From Mortierella alpina (lineage: Eukaryota > Mortierellomycota > Mortierellomycetes > Mortierellales > Mortierellaceae), in the NCBI GenBank assembly GCA_029449245.1, contig JANATF010000005.1, positions 558,001-622,000 on the forward strand: a DNA stretch of 64,000 nucleotides, read 5' to 3'. Made by a program: the position numbers and the translations under genes. Under the pieces are notes generated by a model. That model did no database searches, had not been told where the DNA came from, and worked only from the letters and a program-made list of their open reading frames with translations. Below, piece by piece: positions 9,325-21,043 of the stretch. Position 1 is the stretch's first letter. Every line of letters starts with the position of its first letter.

Positions 9325-12300
9325 TCAATCATCTCCCTGGTGGTACGAGACCTTGCGCATCTCGCCAAGAACTCTCCTGGCCAGGGTCAACTCCTTCTCA
9401 AGCTTCAAGATCTCGACCTGCTGACCCATCTCCTTGATCTTGAACTCGTGCGCATTCATGTTCTGGTAGTCGACCTCGGCCTCGCGAGCCTTCATCTCCT
9501 TCTCCATGATGGCCTTAACGGCACGCACAAGGGCCCTCGACGCCTCTGTCACGGCCTTGGAGGCGCGCTCCAGGTTATCCTGAGCCTTGGACATAAAGTT
9601 GGCCTTGACACGCGACGCTGCCACCAACTGGGCGGTCGCCGCAGCAACTTCGTTCGAGGCAACGAGCAACTGCTCCATCGAGTGCGTCTTTGAAATCACA
9701 CCATCTGCAGTCTCGACCAGCAAAGTCGTTGCCATGGCCACGGCCTTGGCAGCTGAGATAAGTCCCTCGGTCCAGCGGTTGTTCTTTTTATAAAAGGCAG
9801 CGTTGGTAGAGGTGCCCCTTCCTTGGGCCACAATCTCCTGCTGCGAGATGGTGGCGCACTTGATCAAGTGTCCGATGGCTTGCATCATGGCCATGGCCGA
9901 CTCGAGGATCGACGCGTTCACCTGCAACTCCAGAGCCGACAGATCGTCGTTCTTGGGCTTGGAGATGAGCGCTTGCAGACGAGCGGTGGCCTCCTCGATG
10001 GTCCTGGCAGCATTACCCATCTCGAGCTCGACCATGTCGCCCAGATCCAGTTTGGTGGGATCCAGCTGGCTGTTCTTAGGGATGAGGTTCTCGGCTGCTT
10101 TGGCGAGACGCTCGACGGCAGCCTGGACATCTTCGTTGGATCGGGTGATGGTCTTGATGGCACCTTCGGGTGAAAGTCCGCCGAGACGCGAGGACATCAC
10201 GTTGGTGAAGAACTCTTGTGTGGCGATAGCAGAGCCCTTGGCCTGTCGGATGATATCTTCTGCATCCTCGTCCTTCTTGGCCAGTCGGGTGATACCCTTG
10301 GCGTTGGCCAAGACGTCGGCAAGCGTTTGAGAGAGGGTGAGGGCGGAGCGGATGGCCTCGACCTGATTGACATCGCTGGAGGCAGAGGTGCGGAGGTATT
10401 GCATCAAGGAGAGCTCGAATTCTGTGGATGCTGTTTGCGCCTTTTCGATCATCGAGAGCGTGAACTCGGGCGTGGCGTGTTGGTTGCCGAGTTGCGTGGG
10501 CGATTCGAGATCGTAGATGCTTTCTTCTACCTTGCCGATGCAGGTTTCCAAAATGGAGTCTGTTTGGGCAGTGGATAAATACATATGAAGAAGTTAGTTC
10601 AGATTCATCACCCGATGCGGCTCCATGAGAGTATGCGAGGTCTTTTTTTTTTTTTTTTTTTTTTTACCAAGAATCTGCTGCAACTTGCGCTTGTGGGCGC
10701 TCATCATGGTGTCGAGGCGTCCCTGAAGTACTGACGACTGCTCGCTCTGTCCATCCTTCAACGTCGCAAGCTCGAGCAGCGTCTCGTCCAATCCACTCTC
10801 GAGCACAGCCTTCTCCTCCTCGTTCTCGATCATCATGCGCTCAATCTCGGCCTTTTGGTCCTCGACTTGGCGGATCAAAGAGTCGATCTCACGTTGACGG
10901 CGCTATTATTTTTTTTTTCACAGAGCATTCCCACTATTTAGTTCTCATTCTTAAAGTACTTTAATCATGCAACACACCCGCATTCAACAAAAAACAAGGG
11001 AAAGTTGGCACTTACGTTGGCAAGGTCCTCCAGGTCCTGTTTCTCCCTGTTGAACTTAGCGACCATGGATCCCACCTCGGAGCTCTTGGATCGGCCCAGA
11101 TCCTCAACTCGACCGTTAGCCATCTCCAGATCCCGCTTCAGTCTCGCAATCTCATCGTTCTGAGTGTTTTGCCATCTCAACAGCTCATTCTTGGCACGGT
11201 CACGTTCACGGACCATATCGGCCATTTGCAAGTTCTTGTCCTTGATCTCCTTTTGCATCTTTTCCATCTTGTCAACAGCTTCCTGAGCAGAGTTGGCTTT
11301 GAGTTGGACAGTTTTGAATTTGGTCAACAGATCCAGATGTTCCTGACGCAACTGCGAGTACAGCTTGGCAAGAGCTTCGTACTTGGATTTCCAGATATTG
11401 ATCTGCTCCTGGATGGATTGGATCATGGCGTCCTTGGAGGCGAGTTGTTGCTGGGCGTTCATGTTGATCAGCTGCATCTCTTGCTCGAGACCCTTGACTC
11501 TCTGTGATAACATAAGAATGAAAATTCACCAGATGACAGGTCAGTTGCGGAAAGAAAAAGAAATACAGGAAGGAAAAAAAAAAAGGAAGGGTAGAAAAAA
11601 ATGACAAAGACGTACTCGATCATACTGGTCAATCAGCATTTGGTCTCGCTCATACTGTCCCCTCAAAGCGAGCACGTCTCTCTCCAGTTCCGCCAATCGA
11701 CCCTCTGCCTGACGCTGCATCTGTTCCCGGTTCAATTGCTCTCGCTGCAGCCTCTCCCGTTCCATCTGCTGTCTTTGCTGCTCCTCAAAGCTTTGCTGGA
11801 GGCGAAGGGCCTCCATCTGCTGCTGCTGCTGTTCCATTTCCCGTTGTTGTTGGAGTCGGTTCTGCTCCAGTTCATATTCACGCTGCTTCTTGGCAATCTC
11901 ACGTTGCTGAGCGGCCCAATCGGGCTCGGGTGGTGTCTGGGGTGGGGTGTCCTTAACGATGGTGACTTTGCGGCTGGGCGTCATTGGAGGTGAATCTGAA
12001 CCAAGGAGGTTTGGAGGATCCTGAGGGAGCTTGGGTACACTGATGAGACTGGTCAGGTACTTGAGGTTGGAGCATTCATAGTAGAACTTGATGAGCGCGT
12101 AGTGCTGTCCGTTGTAACGCTGTCTCAACAGTATCAGTCCTTCAGGGTCGTTCGTGCCTGACGAGAAAAAAAAAAAAGAATATCGAGGAGGTTGTTAAGT
12201 CCTTTGTGTTTTTTTCCTTTCTTAACAATGCGGGCTTAACCCTGCACTACAAAGACGACTTACGTTTATGCATGGCACGCAGCATGCTGGTGGCAAACTT

Positions 12301-13756
12301 GTAAATGGCATAGCTCTCCTCGACCAAGGGCACCAATGCTGCGATCCTGCACTCGTTGTTGGATGAGGGACGGAAGTTGGCAAAGACAAGTTTCTGGAAC
12401 TGATCGATCTGATCCTGCAAGTTCATCAAATCCGTAATGGTCTCGTATCTATGAAAAAAAAGATGATCCCCCACTTATTAGGTACGGGGGTTGTTTCTCA
12501 TTCTCCACATGGCTCTTAATTGATAATAGGTACTAGGTGGGAGGATAGGGTTCGAAGAGTTCTCTCTTACCCTTCATTGGGATCATCGATACCCCTCAAT
12601 GAGATGTATTCCTTGTAATCAAACGTTCCGTTGAATTCTGGATGGTTGTGGTGATATCGCAGCTTGGAATGCAAAAAGTCGACGTAGTTGCGGATCAATG
12701 TGCTGTAACCTAGATGCACATACACGCATAAGAGTTGCAACGAAGAGTGAAGGGCTTTGAGCATTCATCCTTAAAATGACGCATATTGTAATCTCAAATT
12801 GTTCGCTTTCTCTTCTTCTGCATCGACTTATCAGTTGAGGCATTGGTTCTTTTACCTCGTCCGTCATACTGCGAAGTGGAGCGGGCGCACTGGTCCAGCC
12901 AGTCCGATTCCTTTTGAGCATCCTTCAAGGCCTATATTCAAGGAGGCGGCGAATATAGAGAGTGAGCAGAAAAAAATGCATATTCTCGGTCAGCATCGCA
13001 AAAAGCAACAGGTAATGAGAGCATACTGCTCGTATGTATGCAATGAGTTGAGAGGAGATAAATATAACGACAATCCCAGCTACTCATCTATAAAATCGTG
13101 AGAGCCAACAAACTTTCCAGCCCTCGTCCGTAAAAGCGCGCCGAACAACAAATCTCGGGCGTTGCGAGATACAAAAAGGAAACAAACGAAAGCAATCAAA
13201 GATGTCGAGACAAAAGGACGCCGGAGCAAAAAGATTCCAGAGAAGAAAAGAGTGCCAAGGAAAAAAAACGAGAACGTACTGTAGGGTGTCCGTCACGGAT
13301 AATCTTGTGGACCGAGATCAGGGCTTTGAAGGTCTGGACCTCGTCGCCGAGCATAGGTTGGGTGCGGAACCCTTGCCAGACCGACGACGAGGAGCGGTAA
13401 TCCCAGGTGTAGACAATGCAGGCTATTATTCCCAGCACGAGCGAAGGAGAGCACGGAGAGAGAGAAGACTGTTAGCCGTCTGTTCTATCTCGAGGTCTCC
13501 TTTGATTAAATGCACGACCAAATTATCGCACACCCAGGCGTCAGGGCGGGCGATACGGGGTCGACTGCTTCGCCTTCAGTTTTTTTTTGGTTTTCCCCAA
13601 CGGATGCGTGAACGATGCTGACTGTAGGTGGTGACAATTACCTCGGACGTGCTTTTGCTTGGGTGCGCTTTCCTCGGCACTGGTGGCCTTTTTGATGTGG
13701 AGCATGAGTTCAGCCTCAGCCTTGTCCCGGTCGACGGGACGCGTGACGAAGGACAT
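9325..13756 (-). CDS. SLA2: Sla2/HIP1R family endocytic adaptor
   Basis: Links the plasma membrane and clathrin coat to actin during endocytosis. Nine exons in phase: 13642-13756, 13280-13422, 12856-12931, 12571-12709, 12264-12448, 11616-12157, 11016-11501, 10668-10902 and 9325-10559, coding for 1051 residues, close to yeast Sla2 and human HIP1R. The N-terminal ANTH domain covers about residues 1-280 (AEAELMLHIKKATSAEE, KHVRACIVYTWDYRSS, DEVQTFKALISVHKI); its lysine-rich surface binds phosphoinositides. Residues about 300-640 form a Q/E/R-rich coiled coil. The C-terminal THATCH or I/LWEQ actin-binding module includes NNRWTEGLISAAKAVA and MEQLLVASNEVAAATAQLV. The C-terminus is a short helix (EILKLEKELTLARRVL), as in the dimerising latch of the family. 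The reading frame is intact across all eight introns. Identification is secure. Confidence 0.96.
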
Positions 13757-14368
13757 GATGATTTCTAGCTGTGCGGATGCTGTCTTTCAGAGTGCGAGAT
13801 GATGATGACGAAGATGATGGGGCTGAGAAAGTAAGAGTCGACGGTCTATTAAGTTGTCCAGAGATGGCTGGATAGTCAGAGTGGAGGGAGTGTGGAGGGA
13901 GTGTGGCGAACAGTTCAGGAACAAGGGTGGGCAAAGAGGGAACACGTCTGCGTTTGCTGGAGTGTGAGCGAGACTGCTGGCTGATGCGAGTCGAGGGTGG
14001 ATGGACAATTTACCTCTGGAGGATGGATGGAAGCGCAATGGGCGAGGAGCGAAGTGTAAGAATGAAGAGATGGCGTGCAAAAGCAGAGGCGTGCCAGGAA
14101 GGTTGAGGCTCAGAGCAATTTTATGACGTCCTTTCCTGCTCTGCCGAGTGAAGACTGACAGATCCTTTTATTCAAGAACGAGACCTGACGAAGGATGCTG
14201 ATCAACGAACACCCCTGCAGTGCTACCTGCGGTGGCATTGAAGCGAATTGGACAACGAGACCAACAAGAAGCCCTTCATAAACGCAGAAACTCCCCCCAA
14301 AGTAAAAAAAAAAACCTCGTTAAGTGCAAAGGCATTGGGATCCAAAAGTCGTCGCTTGGCAGGTTTCT
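13757..14368. other. Upstream region of the Sla2 gene
   Basis: 612 bp between the Sla2 start and the stop of the next minus-strand gene. It should hold the Sla2 promoter and the 3' end of the orphan gene. It is GGA/TGG-rich near 13850-14050. No distinct element was recognised. Confidence 0.4.
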
Positions 14369-14731
14369 TTAGATAGGGCACCTGTTCAAGACCACCTTCA
14401 AAGCATTAGCAGTTCGCGGGTGTTTACGATACTCTGCTAAGCTGGCTTCGGCGAGCCACATACTCTTGGTAATCTTGTCACATCGCCTGGCTTGACCAGC
14501 GGGGTTTTTGAACACGACCACGCCCTTCTCCAGTATGCTCTGCAAGTCGTTCATCGTAGCAGTACCGTGGTGCTCTTCAACTTCCGCTGCATAAACGTAG
14601 ATCTGATACGTGCACACATTGGAAAGGCGGGCGTCAGCAAAGAGGCGGCGACGTATGGAAGCGTCTTGTTCTCTTAACGACCTCTCGTAAAAGATGTCGG
14701 GGCTCATTTGTTCGTGCGGTGGGAATCCCAT
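14369..14731 (-). CDS. Orphan small protein, 120 residues
   Basis: Intact frame from an ATG in good context (CAAACATGGG) at 14731 to TAA at 14369. The protein begins MGFPPHEQMSPDIFYERSL and ends KVVLNRCPI. It is mixed in composition, predicted largely helical, with a charged middle (VEEHHGTATMNDLQSILEKG) and a basic patch (GQARRCDKITKS). No signal peptide, membrane segment or known motif is visible in this stretch. The frame stays open upstream to 14872, but that part is homopolymer-derived and looks like 5' untranslated sequence. I do not recognise a family. Codon usage looks ordinary. It could be a real lineage-specific protein or a chance frame; no intron was needed. Confidence 0.4.
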   Translation of the reverse strand: MGFPPHEQMSPDIFYERSLREQDASIRRRLFADARLSNVCTYQIYVYAAEVEEHHGTATMNDLQSILEKGVVVFKNPAGQARRCDKITKSMWLAEASLAEYRKHPRTANALKVVLNRCPI

Positions 14732-15693
14732 GTTTGCTGTGGCTCTTCCGCGAGTGCAAGTATTGTATGGCAGTGGTCGTGGTAGTGGTAGTGACAATAG
14801 CAGTAGCAGTGGCACGATGAATGAGCTCTGTTCTATAGCAAAAAAAAAAAAAAGAAAAGGGAGAGTAAACAATGAAAATGTGTTCGAGTGTCGTTGGGAA
14901 TGTGGTCTGTGTGAAAGAGAGTGTGAGAAACAGGCGATGCAAGACGAGTCTAAGGCCTGTGAATTAGGCGAACACCCCCTGTGACACGACCCATAGCTGC
15001 CGCTCGAAGGAAAGGTGTATAATTATTTCTCACAATCCCAGTCACTTGGGCCAGCAGTCCATAAAAGAACTCGGCCATTGGGAAGGATTTGCTCTTCACC
15101 CGCTCTAGCTTTTTGGCTAAGATCAAGTGTAGTATCTGTTCTTATTATTCTAATCGAATAATATGGTGGCTACGGCCACCAATCGATTAATTTCATTTTT
15201 GAAGCTCGCTGGTGCAGCTCTGGCTTGCTACCTACACTGGCACTGGTGTCCTCGGTCTTGCACTACTTCCGAGTCGTACGCCGAACCCCCCATCTTATCA
15301 TCTCTATTCAAACAAAAAAAAAAAAAAAGAAAGCGATCCTCTCTCGTCTGGTCGTCTCTCTCTGCTCTGCCCGTCAGCAATCATCGCTGCCTGCGCTCCT
15401 CTTCCTCTCTTGCGCATGCCCCCGTCCCTCTGTCTCTATCCCGTCTTCCAGCACGAAACACAGCCTATTCCATCCAGTGGTGTGCAGGCCAGAAATAGAA
15501 TCCAAGTGTGAAAAAAAAGCAGGGCAAGCCAGCAAACTCACGCCAGAAAAACAAAAAAAAGGTGAATGCCATGGCCTTCTTCGCCGTCTACTGCTAATCC
15601 CTCCTCCACCGGTCGACTCACGGCCGTTCTTTGCTCCTTGTTTTCACCCCTGCTGCTTCCATTCCCTTTCCACCCTCAGCCGATGCAGCTGAC
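14732..15693. other. Divergent intergenic region
   Basis: Roughly 960 bp between the orphan gene (-) and the F-box gene (+). It has A/T homopolymers (14839-14852, 15312-15328) and CT-rich tracts typical of fungal promoters and 5' untranslated regions. No gene seen. Confidence 0.45.
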
Positions 15694-18042
15694 ATGCCAT
15701 TAGCCCGGTTCAAGAGAAGGTCGCCTCCGCAGGAGCAGTCCAACACCATGGCGCCCATTACACCCCATGCCCTGCACATTCCTGAAATCCTGGAGCTCAT
15801 TCTCTCGTTCCTCAGCGAACACACCCTCCGACACGTCACCGCTCTTGTCTCCACAGACTGGCTCTGCCTCTCCCGCAGACTCTGGCTCCGAGACTCGGTC
15901 TCGCTCTGGGCCTCCAACGCCCCTCCAGAAAAACGCAGCCAGGCCATGGACGGCTTCTCCACATCCCAAATCCTCACTCTTGCGCCCGATGCGCGTGAGC
16001 AACAGCGCCGGTCGCTCTACCCCTGGCCGTTTGCCAGCCATGCACAGCGACAAATTGCATGGCGTGAGGTCTTGGGTCGCCTTCAGACCTTGGCGATAAG
16101 CAAGGCCCTAGACAGGATACGCATGTTGGAGCTGCGAGGACATTTGGATGTGAGGGTGTTCACCCGTGTAGTGGAACAGTGCTGTCTTGGACCCCAACTC
16201 GTTGTCCTGCGCCTCGAGTCCTTTGACAAGGGCGATTACTACTTCATAGAGAGGGCTCTCAAAGGCTGTCCAAAATTGCAGGAACTGACGGTCCTACCGC
16301 GGGCAGAGGGAGTTGACCGACAGGCAGTGCCGGGGGAGAGTCCCGAGGACCCCGGGTCTGGATCAGAGGCAGTGAAGGAAGCAAGCGATATGCTGGTAGA
16401 ACGTCGGCTGGTCGAGCCGCTGGACTGGAACCTGACGCTCAAGTTGAAGACCCTGGTCTTGTTCAAACCCATGCTCTCGCAACGTGTCCTCGAGGCAATC
16501 TTGCGATGCTGTCCCGAAATGACAGTCCTGAAACTAATTAGTGTGATCGAGAGAGCGTCGTTTCAGGGTGCAGCTATCCTGCCCGTGGAGGCAGCAGCAA
16601 CAACAGCAACAACGGTAGCAGGAGTCACAGGAGGAGCGGCCTCACCTATTTCGCCCAGTAACGCTGATGGCAACTCTGAGAACAATAGCAACAGCAACGT
16701 TATCATCAATCCAGCACCCACGGCTCAGGAGAGATTGAGCGCGACTGCGCCCTACAATATTTCAACGTTTTTGGTCCACATCGCTCGATCATGCCCGAAG
16801 CTGCACACTTTTCATCTGTCGTTACAGACCCGTCGCCTAACGAAGGTGCATCTGAAGACAATGTTGACAGAATTCACACGACTACAACACTGGAGCTTTG
16901 TGACCCGGGACGTGGCCTCTCCCCCGATTCTACCCTTGCTACACGACCGAACGCTGTCATCCTCCTCCCTCACCGTCAATGCACTGCTCTCAAACCGAAT
17001 GACGACTCTAGAGATCCGGAACGCAGGATTGACGGACGGTTTTCAGATGACTGCAGGGCCCGATGGGTGGTCGACCAGCACACTCAGCAGAGCTCTGCAT
17101 GATTTTTTATGTACGACCCCGACCCTCCGTCATCTGATCGCACCCACAGTAACCTATTATACCGAGTACATGGATCTGAATCGGGTCCTGGTCGGATCCA
17201 GAGACTCCCATCCAGACACTCCCCGATCTGACGGCCGGTTCTGGGCCTGTCGCGCGCTGGAGACGCTCCATCTCGAGATCCGTGCTCGGTATGAGGCCGA
17301 CACACTGCACCACTCGCGCGTGATCTTTGGGTACCTGTCAAAGTGCTGTCCACAATTGGTGGATCTGCAGATTCGAAGGCCCTACTTGTCCTTTTGGCTT
17401 GTGAGTGGGATGTGTCTCCTGTCGCGGTTACATAAACTTGAGCGATTGAGGCTCTGCTGTCGATCGTATACGCGGTTCGACGCGGAGGTTCTTGAGTGGA
17501 TCCGGCGGGAGGGTCATCCTTGGGGTAAAGTCAGCCCTAGAGGGGTGGCGAGCTCTTCGAGTTTTGTCGAGGCGACCAAGTTGGCATGGAGGATGATGAT
17601 GATCCGAGCTAATGTGGGCAGGTCTCGATCTGCACTGAGTTCGCTTTCGGCAGCGGCGGCAGCAGCAACGGCAAATGGAACTTCATCCCACTCCTCTGCT
17701 GCTACTGCTGCTTCTTCTGCTTCGTCTGCCACTGGATTTTCTGCTCTCTCGCCAAAGGTCTCCTCTTTACTGACGAATAACCTTGCCGCCTCGGATACTA
17801 TGCGAGAGCTGTCGCTCAAGGACTTTGCAACGTTGGGGGATATGAAGGATATTGAGGATCTGCAGATTGAGCGGCTAATTCAGTACCGGCTTGGTCTACC
17901 TTGCTGGCCTAGACTGGAGTCATGGACGATTGAGCATGATGGGTGGTTCGATGACGGGACAAAGATTGGCATTGAACGTCTTCGGCCAGATGTGGAATTC
18001 CGCTTCTCGACAAGGTCGTTCCATGGGTCAGAGTACCCTTGA
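15694..18042 (+). CDS. F-box protein with leucine-rich-repeat-like body
   Basis: Probable substrate receptor of an SCF (Skp1-Cullin-F-box) ubiquitin ligase. Single exon, 782 residues from the ATG at 15694; a second in-frame ATG at 15748 (CACCATGG, stronger context) would give 764. The F-box lies right at the N-terminus: HIPEILELILSFLSEHTL, then VTALVSTDWLCLSRRLW, with the usual P-E-L/I-L-x-x-I pattern and a terminal Trp. The rest shows irregular leucine-rich segments such as LGPQLVVLRLESFDKG, CPKLQELTVLP, CPEMTVLKLISV, CPKLHTFHLSLQ and CCPQLVDLQIRRPYL, spaced like degenerate LRRs. Two low-complexity insertions occur: Ala/Thr plus Asn/Ser near residues 300-345, and Ala/Ser near 650-700. The frame is unbroken. 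Its stop is 111 bp from the convergent DGAT2 stop. The F-box call is firm; the substrate is unknown. Confidence 0.85.
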   Translation: MPLARFKRRSPPQEQSNTMAPITPHALHIPEILELILSFLSEHTLRHVTALVSTDWLCLSRRLWLRDSVSLWASNAPPEKRSQAMDGFSTSQILTLAPDAREQQRRSLYPWPFASHAQRQIAWREVLGRLQTLAISKALDRIRMLELRGHLDVRVFTRVVEQCCLGPQLVVLRLESFDKGDYYFIERALKGCPKLQELTVLPRAEGVDRQAVPGESPEDPGSGSEAVKEASDMLVERRLVEPLDWNLTLKLKTLVLFKPMLSQRVLEAILRCCPEMTVLKLISVIERASFQGAAILPVEAAATTATTVAGVTGGAASPISPSNADGNSENNSNSNVIINPAPTAQERLSATAPYNISTFLVHIARSCPKLHTFHLSLQTRRLTKVHLKTMLTEFTRLQHWSFVTRDVASPPILPLLHDRTLSSSSLTVNALLSNRMTTLEIRNAGLTDGFQMTAGPDGWSTSTLSRALHDFLCTTPTLRHLIAPTVTYYTEYMDLNRVLVGSRDSHPDTPRSDGRFWACRALETLHLEIRARYEADTLHHSRVIFGYLSKCCPQLVDLQIRRPYLSFWLVSGMCLLSRLHKLERLRLCCRSYTRFDAEVLEWIRREGHPWGKVSPRGVASSSSFVEATKLAWRMMMIRANVGRSRSALSSLSAAAAAATANGTSSHSSAATAASSASSATGFSALSPKVSSLLTNNLAASDTMRELSLKDFATLGDMKDIEDLQIERLIQYRLGLPCWPRLESWTIEHDGWFDDGTKIGIERLRPDVEFRFSTRSFHGSEYP

Positions 18043-18153
18043 TGTATATATGGCCTACATATGTAGGCAGGAGGTTACAACAACAGGAGCGAGTTGTGTA
18101 TCATTCCGAAAAAAATATATGCAGTTCACGCTCTTTATCATCGTCTATGGCTC

Positions 18154-19602
18154 CTATTCGATGATACAAAGTTCCTGCGTTCGTCCAGCGGCATACTTGT
18201 CCTTGTATCTTTCCCAAATGTTCAACACCTCGTCAATGTAAATTGACTGCAGTTTCTGCATCTGTTCAACTGTTGGGTTCTCGACCTTGTCCACATGAAT
18301 GGGCTTTCCCACAACAATGTAGACGGGCTTTCTCCTTGGCAGTAGTCCAAATTCATCTACATAGAACGAAGACAAGAAAAAGGAGAGAGCAACAATAGGG
18401 AGATTAGTAAATAGGATTGTCAACCTTCGGAGGAATAAAACCAACAAAAAGTGTGTTTGGGAACCCCAGAAGGAAACTTACAGTTGAAAACCCCTCGTCC
18501 ATTGAACACGGGCATTGTAAAGCCCATCGTGCGTTTCGTGAACTGTTGAATCTTGTACATCAAGCTCTTGGGCTTGGCGGTGTACACCTCATAGAGCTCG
18601 TTCTCACCAAAGGCCAAAGTTGGCACTAGACTTGCTCTAACAGGTATCAAAGGAAAAATGCCATTTTTTTTTTTTTTGCAAAGGCAGGGGTCAATAGTTA
18701 AATAGCCGCACAACCCTTGTCCTAAGTGATGACAAGACACAAACCGATTACAAGACATGTAAGGTTCCCTTACCCATTGACCAGCGCCAGCTTGCAAAAA
18801 CCCAGTCGCTTCTTAAGAGTCAGGTTCAGTGTCCCAGGTTGAGTGGAGAGACTCTCCTGTGCACCACCAACGACAATCACGACCGAGCATCCTTCGCCAG
18901 ACCGCAGGATATGTTCACAAGAGGCTCTCGAGACGGAAGCACAACCGTGGGCCATGACCATTTCGCGATAGAGCGGGATCTGAAAGTTGGCATGCAGGGT
19001 CAACAGCTGCGGCTTGATACCTGGGAAGCGTTTTGAGAAGTGAAGGCCCTCAGTCCCAAAGGTGCAGAACGCGCCCAAGGAGATGATTCCGTGCGGGTGG
19101 TAACCAAAGATGTAGTTCTTGGACGGATCCAGTTCTCCTTCCTTTTGGGCGAGAAACAACAAGATCAGTATGTTTCCAGATATGCAACAGGCAAAAAAAA
19201 AGTTGGTTATGGTTAAAGATAAGACGAAGCTGGGGTACGTGCGACTAACATGAAAACAAAAGATTCGTCGATCATGGAAGACTCTTAGTCCTCTTTTCTT
19301 TTTTTTGTTTTTTTTCTTTTTTCTCTGTGTACCTTGACAAGGGTCATAGGAAAGTACTGTGCAAAGTGTTTCCATCCGACCCAGTTACGATACCACTGCA
19401 CAGCGCGTGCACCGCGTTGTGGTCCTCGGTCGAGCATGAAAGCCCATAGTAGGTAAATGATTATCAGGGGTCGGAGAGCCTTGAACGTGCAGAGGAAGAC
19501 AAAGATACCGAGCGTGTATATGATCCCCGAGATCCAGAGCAGGACAGCTCCTGTCTGCATGCGACGTTGGATAGGCATCCTTAAAGGCGCAAAAAGCGGC
19601 AT
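18154..19602 (-). CDS. DGAT2: Diacylglycerol O-acyltransferase type 2
   Basis: Transfers an acyl group from acyl-CoA to diacylglycerol to make triacylglycerol, at the endoplasmic reticulum and lipid droplets. Four exons in phase (19333-19602, 18774-19141, 18482-18636, 18154-18356) encode 331 residues, normal for fungal DGAT2. Residues about 19-57 hold two close hydrophobic segments (LLWISGIIYTLGIFVFL and LIIIYLLWAFML), the membrane hairpin. The catalytic motif YHPHG is at about 104-108. VVGGAQESL, the RxGF-type motif RLGFCKLAL and LAFGENELY follow, all conserved in DGAT2. The C-terminal VYIVVGKPIHV fits the family. A second in-frame Met (MPIQRRM) lies eight residues downstream of the chosen start. 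The gene suits an oil-storing fungus. Monoacylglycerol or wax-ester acyltransferase activity is the main alternative, since these enzymes are homologous. Confidence 0.94.
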
Positions 19603-21043
19603 TGTGGGTAGGTAATGAACAGGGAAGCAGGGGAGAGGGGGAGCGGTGATGGTGGTGAGAGGAGAGTGACGGTACTGTTCTGTCCACAACAGTGGTTGGA
19701 GAGGTCGAGTTGGTGTGAGGCGTGAATGAGCCGTGGACCAGGAAGCGAATGCGAAGGGTGAATGGAGCGCGGTGAGGTGTGAATACGGAGTGGGAGAGGG
19801 CGGTACTGCTGGACTTTTATAGAGCAACACGAAGTGAGAGGCGATGCAGAGGGAAAAGAGGCAAGAAGCGAGAGTGTGAGAGTGCGAGCAGGGAAAGAGG
19901 CACGCCAACACACAGCGGGACGATCAAACGACGCATATCTCACAAAAAGGTGCACGGTATGCAACGCATGAACCCAATTGGGCGCCTGTGCGCATTCGTG
20001 CGTGCCTGGCGCACACACAAAGGAAAGGGACAAAGGATGGGCGATAGCGCCCATCCTTCCTCCTACATGCACATCATACACACATACACATGAGTGCAGC
20101 ACCACACATAGGACCTTCTTACACAGACACACTCATGCACAACGCACGCAACGAGCACTCATCCCTGTGCTGTCATATCTTTGCATAATTCCCTTATCTC
20201 GCAGCTGGGTCTTTCCGACGTGTCCGGTACCACTGTGTCAGGCATATGTTTGCCCGTGAGAGAGAGAAGGAACACCCTCCATATCTTCAGCTGGATCCCC
20301 AAGTGAGAGCGTCAAAGAAAAAAGAAAATGGTGCGCTTCGGCAAAGTCTTGGCAATTGTAGTGTATCCTCGGAGCAGTGCTGTTGTTTTCGTTCCTCCCC
20401 CACACTTCGCTTCGCAATTGAACTCTACAAGTAAGCAGGCCTGCCAGCCCTCAGTTCACTGCTTAACCCACATTCCATTTACATGAAATTTGTCAACTTT
20501 TGTTTATTTTGCAACACGCGACGAACTTCGCTCATGCTCTCATGCTATAATTCAAACACACTTACCTTTCAGTCTCGGAAGAGTCTCGCAATTGGAAGTT
20601 TTAAGTTTCCTGAAAATGTGGGGTAGGGTGCATCATCACAGGCCACTAACGACTCTCTGCCAGGGGAGCCGAGCTTTGCAGGGACTAATATTATCCTCCG
20701 AAAAAAATGGTAGGCAGTGTCCCTAGATGTGGAGGCGTCGGTTTGTGCGCTTTTTCTTCCCGCGCGCTCTTGCTCCACATAATATCTGGCCCTCATCAAG
20801 TACAACCCTGACTTTAAAATTCAAATCCTTATGCCATGCCCTGGAGTGATGCCACATCAGCAAACAAAAGGGGGGGAGGAAGAAAAAGGAAAGAGACGAG
20901 GTGGTCACGAAGGACCTAGTTGCCCAAGAGAATTATCCAAGCTTCAAGAGCATGGTTTATTACTACTCTGCAACCGCGAATGTGTGGGGGTGTGGATGAA
21001 AGAGGGGTTTTTTTCTGGTGTTTCAAGAATCCCAAAAAGACAT
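19603..21043. other. Intergenic region between DGAT2 and L12
   Basis: About 1.4 kb, containing the DGAT2 upstream region and the L12 3' flank. 19990-20150 is CA-rich (CACACATACACATG and similar). Nothing codes convincingly on either strand. Confidence 0.45.

Noticed and set aside
15631-15693. Upstream extension of the F-box frame
   Set aside because: No ATG in this part; the first ATG in frame is 15694.
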